From Thermasporomyces sp040195635 (GTDB lineage Bacteria; Actinomycetota; Actinomycetes; Propionibacteriales; Actinopolymorphaceae): 64,000 bases of DNA. Positions 26,807-35,000 of this stretch are shown one piece after another (within the stretch, counting starts at the first letter, position 1; every line of letters begins with the position of its first letter). Below the pieces are notes generated by a model. That model saw nothing but the letters and a program-made list of their open reading frames with translations, searched no databases and was not told the DNA's origin. The translations under genes and the position numbers were made by a program. Location: positions 281,077-345,076 of the forward strand of contig NZ_JBEFTX010000007.1 in assembly GCF_040195635.1 (NCBI RefSeq). Direction: 5' to 3'.

Positions 26807-28162
26807 TCAGGCGAGGTCGAGGAACCGGTCGAGGACGCGCGCACCGAACTCCAGCGACTCGGTGGGGACGCGTTCGTCCACGCCGTGGAACATACCGACG
26901 AAGTCGAGGTCCGGCGGCAGCCGTAGCGGCGCGAAACCGAAGCAGCGGATGCCGAGCCGGTCCCACGCCTTGGCATCCGTACCGCCCGACATGAGGTAGG
27001 GCACCGCGCGTGCCGCCGGGTCCTCCGCCGCGAGCGAGGTCTTCATCGCCTCGACCAGGGCGCCCGCGAACTCTGTCTCAGGCGCACTGTCGAAGTTGAT
27101 CATCTCCCGGGTGACGTGGTCGCCGATCAGCTCGTCGATGGTGTCGAGGAACTCCTCCTGCGCCCCGGGGACGAACCTCCCGTCGACCGTCGCCGTGGCC
27201 TCTCCGGGTATGACGTTGGCCTTGTACCCAGCGTCGAGCATCGTCGGGTTGGCCGTGTTCCGCAGCGTCGCGCCGATCATCCGCGCGACGGTGCCGAGCC
27301 GCGACAGCGCCGCCTCGACGTCGTCGGTGTCCGGGTCGAGGTCGATCCCGAGCGCGTCCGAGATCTCACTCAGAAACGCCCGCGCGCTCGGTGTGATCCG
27401 GGTCGGGAACTCGTGGCGACCGATCCGGGCGACCGCCTCGGCGACTTCGGTCACGGCGTTGTGGTCGTTACGCATCGACCCGTGCCCGGCCGTGCCCCTG
27501 GCCCGCAGGCGCATCCAGGCCATGCCCTTCTCGGCCGTCTGGATGAGGTAGAGACGAAGATCGTCGCGCACCGTCAGGGAGAAGCCGCCGACCTCGCCGA
27601 TCGCCTCGGTACATCCGTCGAGGAGGTGCGGGTGGTGTTCGACCAGCCAGTGGGCGCCTTTGTGGCCGCCGGCCTCCTCGTCTGCCGTGAACGCCAGGAC
27701 GATCGGCCGACGCGGTGGCCGGTTGGTAAGCGCCCTGGCCCGCAGTACCGACAGGACCATTGCGTCGAAGTCCTTCATGTCGACCGCGCCCCGGCCCCAC
27801 AGGCAGCCGTCGCGGATCTCCCCCGCGAGCGGGTCCACGCTCCAGTCCGCCGCCATCGCCGGCACCACGTCGAGGTGGCCGTGCACGAGCAGCGGCGACG
27901 CGGTGGGGTCGGCACCCTCCCAGCGGGCGACCAGAGTGGTACGGCCCGGCTCGGATTCGTACAACTCGGGCTCCAGGCCGGCCTCGGCGACCTTGGCCGC
28001 GACGTACTCGGCGGCCTTGCGCTCCCCCGGCCCATCGTCGTTGCCGAAGTTCGTGGTGTCGATGCGGATCAGGTCGCGGCAGAGTTGCACGACCTCGGCA
28101 TCGGGGCCGGGTCCGCGGCCGAGGTTCTGGCCGGACGGGGTGACTGTCGGCTCGTCGGTCAT
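26807..28162 (-). CDS. M20/M25/M40 family metallo-hydrolase
   Basis: Cytosolic two-metal amidase or peptidase of 451 residues. Metal ligands are the His in LLVHGHLDVVPA, the Asp in GRGAVDMKDFDAM, and the Glu pair in FTADEEAGGHKGAHWLVE. A dimerisation (lid) domain follows, with MRNDHNAVTEVAEA and KANVIPGEATATVDGR. The C-terminal His in GVDERVPTESLEFG-type context closes it. It resembles mycobacterial Rv2141c-type or DapE/ArgE-like peptidases, and the substrate is not determined. It reads away from the tRNA gene that follows. Confidence 0.93.
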   Translation of the reverse strand: MTDEPTVTPSGQNLGRGPGPDAEVVQLCRDLIRIDTTNFGNDDGPGERKAAEYVAAKVAEAGLEPELYESEPGRTTLVARWEGADPTASPLLVHGHLDVVPAMAADWSVDPLAGEIRDGCLWGRGAVDMKDFDAMVLSVLRARALTNRPPRRPIVLAFTADEEAGGHKGAHWLVEHHPHLLDGCTEAIGEVGGFSLTVRDDLRLYLIQTAEKGMAWMRLRARGTAGHGSMRNDHNAVTEVAEAVARIGRHEFPTRITPSARAFLSEISDALGIDLDPDTDDVEAALSRLGTVARMIGATLRNTANPTMLDAGYKANVIPGEATATVDGRFVPGAQEEFLDTIDELIGDHVTREMINFDSAPETEFAGALVEAMKTSLAAEDPAARAVPYLMSGGTDAKAWDRLGIRCFGFAPLRLPPDLDFVGMFHGVDERVPTESLEFGARVLDRFLDLA

Positions 28163-28320
28163 ACGTCACATCCTGCCGCGTACGGCTGGCGACGTCGCCG
28201 GTTGGGCCCGGTGACTTCGCTCCCAGCCGGGGAGCGATGGCAGGGCCTCCTGTCGTACGGTGCCTTCCGGACAGTTTGCTACAGTGAGCGCCGCGCACCG
28301 CGGCAGGTGGGTGCGACCTT

Positions 28321-28405
28321 GTCCGGGTGGCGGAATTTGGTAGACGCGCTAGCTTGAGGTGCTAGTGCCCGCAAGGGCATGGGGGTTCGAGTCCCCCCTC
28401 GGACA
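28321..28405 (+). tRNA. tRNA-Leu (anticodon GAG)
   Basis: An 85-base tRNA. The acceptor stem GTCCGGG pairs with CTCGGAC (one G-T). The D-arm GGCGGAATTTGGTAGACGC is of type II form. The anticodon stem CTAGC/GCTAG encloses loop TTGAGGT (anticodon GAG). A long variable arm TGCCCGCAAGGGCA follows, and the T-arm GGGGGTTCGAGTCCCCC is perfect. The discriminator is A, and CCA is not encoded. The visible GC drop begins soon downstream, which makes its 3' end a plausible integration site. Confidence 0.97.
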
Positions 28406-28770
28406 CGACCACTACGCCCATCGGTGGCGTGGGTGGAGTCGGCTCCGGCTTCCAGGGCCGCGCGACGGCTGGCTGGTGTCCCCCGGCTGAGCGCCTTGAT
28501 GATTTCTTCCGCGAAGATCGTAGTTCGCCATCGACGGATATCACCGCGGACCCAGCGCAATTTCATGTCTGAACTTGACGAACAAAATCTTGAAGTCAAC
28601 GCATTTAGGCGCCCGCCTAGAACGTCGGCCACTTCCCGCGACCAATCAGCGAGAGTCTTGCCGACGCCACGATGGTGAGGGCGAAGGTGCCGTTGCTGTC
28701 CTCCATTTCCTGAGCGTTAACATTGAACCTTGATTGCGCGTCGATCACGATCGAGCCCTGAGAGCTGGAT
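28406..28770. promoter_or_regulatory. Low-GC intergenic region with operator-like dyad upstream of sugar ABC genes
   Basis: These 365 bases between tRNA-Leu and the ABC ATPase carry no gene I can support. Short minus-strand frames exist without family similarity and may be remnants. TCGAT, CACG, ATCGA (28741-28754) is a perfect dyad 16 bases before the ATPase ATG, a likely repressor site. The composition is clearly less GC-rich than the neighbouring backbone. Confidence 0.45.
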
Positions 28771-29535
28771 ATGTACGCGAATCCGCCCCTAGTCGAACTT
28801 GTCGACATCTGGAAGAACTTCGGCGCGGTTCAGGCGCTACGAGGCGTCAGCTTGAACGTCAGGCCCGGCGAGACCCACGCACTCGTTGGCGACAACGGTG
28901 CTGGCAAGACGGTCCTGATGAAGATATTGGCGGGTGTTTATCAGCCGGATTCCGGAACGATCGCTGTCGATGGTTCGGTGAGGCACTTCTCGTCGCCGCG
29001 TGAGTCTCGTCAACATGGCATCGAGATGATCTATCAGGACTTTGCGCTGGCCGAGAACCTCGACGTTCGGTCCAACATCTTCCTCGGGCGGGAGGTGCGA
29101 AGGAAAACAATCGGCAAGCTTCTTCGCATTCTGGACCGCCCATACATGGACAAGGAGGCATGTCGGGTCCTGGCCTCGCTCGACGTCGAACTTGATCCGC
29201 GCCTCAAGGTCAGCCACCTATCTGGCGGTCAACGTCAAGTTGTCGCCATCGGGCGTGCGCTTGCCTTCAACGCCAGGCTCGTGATCATGGATGAGCCAAC
29301 AGCGAACTTGGCCGTCGGAAAGGTCAAGAAGCTGTTCGAATTGACCAGACGGCTACACGATCTAGGAATTGCAGTGATCGTCGTGTCCCACAGGATAGAC
29401 GAGACCTTATGTGTAGCTGATCGCCTCACCGTCCTTCGCCAGGGTCAAGTAATCGGGCGATTTCGATCGGGCCAGCTGTCCGAGGCACGAATCAGCCATC
29501 TCATCTCCAGCGGCCTGTCGGACCTCGGCGGGTGA
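28771..29535 (+). CDS. Sugar ABC transporter ATPase, single-domain (FrcA-like)
   Basis: A 254-residue ATPase for a ribose/fructose-class importer. Motifs: Walker A GDNGAGKTVL, Q-loop IYQDFALAENLDV, signature LSGGQ, Walker B LVIMDEPTANL, switch His VVSHR. Most relatives (RbsA, XylG) are double-domain, about 500 residues. A single domain of about 260 is typical of FrcA. The D-loop here reads NLAV. A GAGAG ribosome site precedes the ATG. Codon choice is less GC-rich than in neighbours. The stop overlaps the permease start by 4 bases. Confidence 0.9.
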   Translation: MYANPPLVELVDIWKNFGAVQALRGVSLNVRPGETHALVGDNGAGKTVLMKILAGVYQPDSGTIAVDGSVRHFSSPRESRQHGIEMIYQDFALAENLDVRSNIFLGREVRRKTIGKLLRILDRPYMDKEACRVLASLDVELDPRLKVSHLSGGQRQVVAIGRALAFNARLVIMDEPTANLAVGKVKKLFELTRRLHDLGIAVIVVSHRIDETLCVADRLTVLRQGQVIGRFRSGQLSEARISHLISSGLSDLGG

Positions 29536-30574
29536 CGGTACGGCTGATGACACGGACCGGCCTGCGCGAGTTCCTGGATTCGAGGCGCACCAGCCGCCCG
29601 GCCCGTCTGCGGCTGCGAATCAAGAACCTGGCCGGCGACTACGGCACCTTTGGACCGCTGTTCGTCCTGATCCTGGCGATCGCCGCCTTCTCGGTGGTGA
29701 ACCCACGCTTTCTGTCGGCCTCGAACCTGTCGCTGGTGCTGGGTCAGGTGACGGTGATCGCAGTGTTGGCTCTCGGTCAGACCTTGATCATCCTGACCGC
29801 CGGTATCGATCTGTCGGTAGGTGGAATCGCGGTCTTTTCGTCGATCTTGATGGCGAATCTTGCCGTCGGTGCCGGGCTGCCGGGTGGGCTCGCACTGGTC
29901 GTCGGATTCACCCTCGGCGCCGCCATGGGTGCGGTGAACGGTGCGCTGGTCACAAAGATAGGACTGCCGCCGTTCATCGTGACCCTGGGGACACTGAGCA
30001 TCTTCTTCTCCCTCAATTTCGTGGTGTCCGAAGGCGCCACCGTCCGGGGCGCCGACATGCCGCCGATCATGACCTGGACCGGAATCACGTTCGCCGTCGG
30101 CGATTTCCGGATCACGTACGGCTCCATCATCATGCTGGCGTTGTTCGCGTACTTTGCGTACGCCCTCGGTCAGACGTCCTGGGGCAAGCACATCTATGCC
30201 TCTGGAGACAACGATGAGGCAGCGCGTTTGGTCGGGATTCGCACGGGTCGGGTGTTGTTCTCGGTCTACACCGTGGCAGGGCTGCTGTATGCCATCGGTG
30301 CGTGGATCCTGATTGGAAGGCTGGCCTCGGCGAGTCCGAACATCGGCGTCGAGTACGCCCTCGACTCGATCACCGCGGTTGTCCTGGGTGGCACCGCCTT
30401 TTCGGTGGCCGTGGTGGTGTGCTCGGCACGTTGGTCGGTGCCTTGATCGTCGGTGTGTTTCGGAACGGACTGCAGATCTCCGGTGTCCAGGTGGTCTGGC
30501 AGGGCTTCGCCATCGGCCTCATGGTGCTTGTCGGTGTCGCCGTCGACCAGTGGATCAGGAAGGTGAGGGCGTAG
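29532..30574 (+). pseudogene. Sugar ABC transporter permease (FrcC/RbsC-like), frameshifted
   Basis: Membrane permease with about eight to ten helices, e.g. LILTAGIDLSVGGIAVFSSI and PPFIVTLGTLSIFFSLNF. The first frame runs from GTG 29532 to a stop at 30446 and loses homology after VVLGGTAF. The family sequence LFGGRGGVLGTLVGALIVG-type continues in the +1 frame to 30574, ending VAVDQWIRKVRA. Inserting one G near 30404 (TTTTCGG to TTTTCGGG) restores the standard GGTxxxGGRGG motif. So this is a one-base deletion, either a true lesion or a sequencing error in a G-run. Without it the product would lose its last two helices. Confidence 0.85.
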
Positions 30575-30581
30575 TGACCTG

Positions 30582-31673
30582 TCAGCCCCAGCAGTTTTGC
30601 TTGCCCCAGGCCGAGCCCTTAGACGCAAGGCCGTCCTGAGGCTCGTCGGTGATGAGTTTGGTGCCGGTGTTGACGAAGGCTTTGCCCTCGGTCACAGCAG
30701 GCATGGTGCCGTCCTTGGCGAACTCGGCGAGCGCCTCCACACCGAGTGTGGCCATCTTCAGTGGGAACTGCATGGAGGTGGCGCCGATGATGCCCGCCTC
30801 GACGTTGTCCACGCCAGGACAGCCGCCATCGACGGAGACGATGACGACGTCCCTCTCCCTGTCCGCAGCCTTGAGCGCTTGGTACGCACCAGCGGCGGCC
30901 GGCTCGTTGATCGTGTAGACAAGGTTGATCGAGGGATCCTTCTGTAGCAAGTTCTCCATCGCCGTGCGGCCGCCTTCCTCCGCGCCGTCGGTCACGTCGT
31001 GCCCGACAATCCTCGGGTCGTCCTCGTCACCGATCCTGGTCTTGTCCTCGACGTCGATTCCGAATCCCTCCAGGAATCCCTGGTCGCGCTGGACGTCAAC
31101 GGAGACCTGATTGGGATTGAGGTCCAGCATGGCAATCCTCGCGTGCCTGCCCTCATCGTCGAACTTCGCCCTCGCCCATTGACCAATGAGCGAGCCGGCC
31201 TTGTAGTTGTCGGTCGCGAACGTTGCGTCAACGGCGTCGGCTGGGTCGGTCGGAGTGTCGAGGGCGATGACGAGCAGGCCCTGCTGGCGAGCCCTGTCGA
31301 TGGCCGGAACGATCGCCTTGGAGTCGTTCGGCGTGATCAGGAATCCTTTGGCACCGGCCGAGATGAGGTTCTCGATCGCCTGAACCTGGCTCTCGTTGTC
31401 GCCATCCTGGCGACCGGCGAATGTCTGCAGGGTGACTCCCTGCTCGCGTGCAGCCCTCTGAGCGCCCTGCTTCATCTGGACGAAGAACGGATTGGTGTCG
31501 GTCTTGGTGATCAGGCCGATGATGACCTCGTCGTCCGAGCCGCGTCCGTCATTGGCACCACAAGCGCCCAGGGTCAAAATGGTCGAGAACGCCAGGATGG
31601 CGGAAACCACCATGGCCGCAATTGTCGGGCCTCGCCACCGCTTCCTGTCCTTACCGTTGCGTGTTCGGCGCAT
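30582..31673 (-). CDS. Sugar ABC transporter substrate-binding lipoprotein (periplasmic-binding-protein type 1)
   Basis: A 363-residue binding protein of the ribose/fructose family. The lipoprotein signal ends in LTLGAC (Cys38). Conserved pieces are VIIGLITKTDTNPFFVQMKQ, ISAGAKGFLITPNDSKAIVPAI, GLLVIALDTPTD, FLEGFGIDV and VVIVSVDGGCPG. The ATG at 31673 has a GGAGGG site; an ATG at 31694 adds seven residues. Unusually it converges on its permease gene, with 7 bases between the stops, and so needs its own promoter in the 31.7-32.0 kb gap. The ligand is probably a pentose or hexose, by family only. Confidence 0.9.
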   Translation of the reverse strand: MRRTRNGKDRKRWRGPTIAAMVVSAILAFSTILTLGACGANDGRGSDDEVIIGLITKTDTNPFFVQMKQGAQRAAREQGVTLQTFAGRQDGDNESQVQAIENLISAGAKGFLITPNDSKAIVPAIDRARQQGLLVIALDTPTDPADAVDATFATDNYKAGSLIGQWARAKFDDEGRHARIAMLDLNPNQVSVDVQRDQGFLEGFGIDVEDKTRIGDEDDPRIVGHDVTDGAEEGGRTAMENLLQKDPSINLVYTINEPAAAGAYQALKAADRERDVVIVSVDGGCPGVDNVEAGIIGATSMQFPLKMATLGVEALAEFAKDGTMPAVTEGKAFVNTGTKLITDEPQDGLASKGSAWGKQNCWG

Positions 31674-31694
31674 CAGACCCTCCGCGCATCTCAC

Positions 31695-32011
31695 CGTGGC
31701 TTCGACGTCTGACCCGCCACAGGTGACAAGGGCGCCGTGCAGGTATCGACGACGTCCTCACGCTTCACTATCGCACGCCGCAGTCCATCGAGGCTTCCAC
31801 ACTGACTGGATAGGGCGATAGTCATTGAGCTATCCGGAAAGCGCCCAGTCCTCGCAAACTCTGCAGGCGATCTTCACCCAACGCGAACGGTACGAAGTCA
31901 GACTCGATGGACATCGGGGGTTATTGAATTCGCGATACTAACGATCCGGATAGCACGAATGAAGCCCATGGCATCCGCGGGTAGAAGGGCCGGGCAACCT
32001 TTCTCGCGCTC
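31695..32011. promoter_or_regulatory. Promoter region of the sugar-binding protein with repeated GGATAG half-sites
   Basis: These 317 bases contain no gene I recognise and are AT-richer than most. GCTATCCGGA (31829-31838) and its exact reverse complement TCCGGATAGC (31945-31954) lie 106 bases apart. GGATAG also occurs at 31808, and CGATAG at 31816. GGATAG (31808) with CTATCC (31830) is a second inverted pair. Together they suggest a multi-site operator, possibly with looping, for a sugar-responsive repressor acting on the binding-protein gene. Confidence 0.5.
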
Positions 32012-35000
32012 TCAGCCGAGGGCGGCGAGGCCACGCTCGATCGCCTCGATGAGCCGGGGGCGCAGCTCGTTCGCCCTGATCACCGCGTCGACCGAGCCGA
32101 CGTCCACGGCCCGCTGGATGCTGTGCACCCGGTCGAACCCCGCCGCGACCTCGCCGAGTTTCTCGGCCCGGACCGCCGTACGTACCTCGACCAGCTCGGT
32201 GGCCAGTGCGGCCCGCTCCGCCCCGCTCGCCTCGGCCACCCGCTTGGCCAGCGTCGAAACGCGCGGGTCGGCCGACGTACGTGCGTCCACCTCACCGGCG
32301 AACACCACCGCGGCCGCCGGCGCACCGCCGATCACGGACGCGAACGAACCCTCCACCGCCAGAACCGTGATGCGTGCGTTCAGCGCCTTGGAGAAGACCA
32401 CGAACGCCCCACCGTGGTAGCGCGACACCACGCAGAACACGATCGGGCCGTCGAAGTTGACGATCGCGCGGCCGATCTCCGCGCCGTACTCGAGCTGAAG
32501 GTTCCGCATGGAGTCCGGTGAGCCGTCGAAGCCGGACAGGTTCGCCAGCACGACCAGCGGCCGGTTTCCGCTCGCCGCATTGATCGCTCTGGCCACCTTC
32601 TTCGACGAGCGCGGGAACAGCGTGCCCGAGGTGTAGGTGTCCGGCCCGTCGGTGGGTGGGAAACCCCGGCGCGGTACGGATTTGGACTCGATTCCGAGCA
32701 GACAGACGGGGTATCCGCCGAGTCTCGCGTCCTGGACGACGGCGGTGTCCGCGTCGGCCATCCCGGCCCAGCGCTCCAGCACCGGGTGGTCCTGGTCGGT
32801 CACGGACCGCATCATCGTGCGGATGTCGAAGGGCTTCTTGCGGTCCGGGTTCGTCGCGGCGGAGAAGATGTCGCCGACCGTGTGGAAATCACTGCCCGGT
32901 GCGTTGTGCGGGTAGGTCGTGACGTCCCGGTCGAGCGGATCGGTCGTCTCTGCCCGCCGCGGCCCGGACTCACCCGGGACGACGTACGTATGGTCGTAGT
33001 GCGCCATCAGCACGTCCCGGGCACTCTTCAGATCCGGGGCCCAGTACTGCGCCTGCCCGTTCGGGCCCATCACCCTGTCGTAGCCCCCGATGCCGAAGTT
33101 GTCCTCAGCGGAGACGCCGCCGGAGAAGTCCAACGACTGCTTGCCGGTGAGCACCATCGCGCTGTCCGGCGTCATCACCAGGATGCCCTTGGTGTGCATC
33201 AACATCGTCGCCTCGGCGTTCCAGTACGGCTGCGCACCGACGTTGATGCCGGCGACGACGACGTTGATCTCGCCTCCTGCCTGGGTGAACTCGACGATCC
33301 GTTTCAGCGCCCTGGCGATCCAGTCCATGTTCTCGGTGCCGGAGTCCATCGAGATCCGGGCACCGGCGGACAGCGCGAACCAGTCGACCGGCACACGCAT
33401 CCGTTCGGCCAGGTCGAGTGCCGCGATGATCCGCGAGCACTCCGCCTCCGCCACCGCGCCGAGCGCCTTCGTCGGGTCGCCGCTCAGCACCACGCGGGTG
33501 ATGCCCTCCGGGTAGCGCAGGGTCGGCGTACTGACCACTCCGGCGATCAGCCCCGCCTTGTTGAGACCGCGCGGCCGGTCGACTGGTACGAGCGTTCCAG
33601 CGTCGTCCAGGTCGTACTCGATGACCGAGCCGCCAGGACCGGCGATCATGTCGGTCAACTCGTACGGATAGACCATGTTGCGGCGACGTGAGCGCAGCAC
33701 CTTCTGGGCGTAGTCGTCGAGCGGCTTGAGCGGCTCGGTCGCGGGTGCCTCGACAGAGGTGACAACGCCGGCACCCGGCTGGTAAGAGAACCGTGCGACG
33801 ACCGGCGCCGCGGCACCGTCCGGCGCCCTGACCCGTCCCTCTGCCCGCACTTCCTCGATGCCAGCACCGGCGGTGAGCGGCGTGATGTTGGCCTGCAGAG
33901 CGGTCAGTTCGTCGACCTGGGCGTCGACGATCGGCCAGATGTGCACCCAGACGTGGTTCATGTCCAGGCGTGCGCCGGCCGTACCGCGCGCGCTGCGCGC
34001 CCGGCGAATCCCCTCCAGACAGTTCGCGATCGCACGCTCCACGTGCGGTAGGGAGGTCACCTGGCCGTCGTCGTCCCGGACGACGGCGAACTGGCGGACC
34101 TGGGCGAGCGCGACCAGCCGCTGGTCGGCGTCGTTCTCCCGCGCCACGCAGTGGTAGAGCAGCACGTCCTCGGGTGCGTCCAGCCGGGTGATCCGGAAGT
34201 CGCGGAGTCGCCACAGGTTCAGCCGCCGCCCCACCATGGGGTGGACACCACGGATGTTGTCGTCTTCGGCGACCGAGGTGCCGGCCGGCCGGTAGGTGAA
34301 GTACTCCACCGGCTGGTGGCCGCTCCGTGCGATGGCGAGGGTGACCCGGCGCACCCGCCGGGCGACCGGCAAAGCGGCGACGAGGCCGCGGAACACGTCC
34401 GAGGCGTCCTGCGGCCCCTCCGGAGTGTCCGGCCCGAAGAGGTACAGGTCGGCCACCGCCTCGTGCCCGGGCGGTCGGGCGGCGATCTGCGCGGTGAGCG
34501 CGCGGACCAGGCCGCTGTCCGGATCGGCGAGCTCGTCGATCGTGCCGACCGTGCTGACCAGGTGGGTCGGCCTGTCATCGACCGAGTAGTCGGCCGTCGC
34601 GAAGGGTCGCCCATCGACGGCGGACTCGCCCAGGTCGTGCAGCTCGTACTCGCGGTAGTGGCGGCGGATCAGCACCTCGAGCATCGGCTCGCGCTCGGTG
34701 CTCATGGACGCATTCCCCACCCCACGCTCCAACCGTTGCGCCAGGAACCGGGCGATCTGCTCCGGGATGGCAGCGAGCGCCTCGATCCGCTGCCGGCGGT
34801 CCGGCGCATCCGGATTCGCCGCGAGCGACGCGACCTCGGTGCCGACGCCGGCAAGCACTTCGGCCCTCGCCTCGTCCACCAACGGCTGGTCGAACCAGCG
34901 GAAGCGAACGCTGCGGGCCAGGTCGCCGACGACGGGGAAGCGCAGCTGGGTGGCGAGCACCAGACGGTCCAGCACGTCGTGCACCGCCTCGTCCAGCGGT

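Noticed and set aside
28279..28632. A 117-codon minus-strand frame over tRNA-Leu
   Set aside because: It crosses the tRNA gene and shows no known family, though the left part may be a gene remnant.
31695..32011. Right boundary att site of a tRNA-Leu island
   Set aside because: I did not see a copy of the tRNA 3' end (GGTTCGAGTCCCC) in this gap or an integrase gene in the window.
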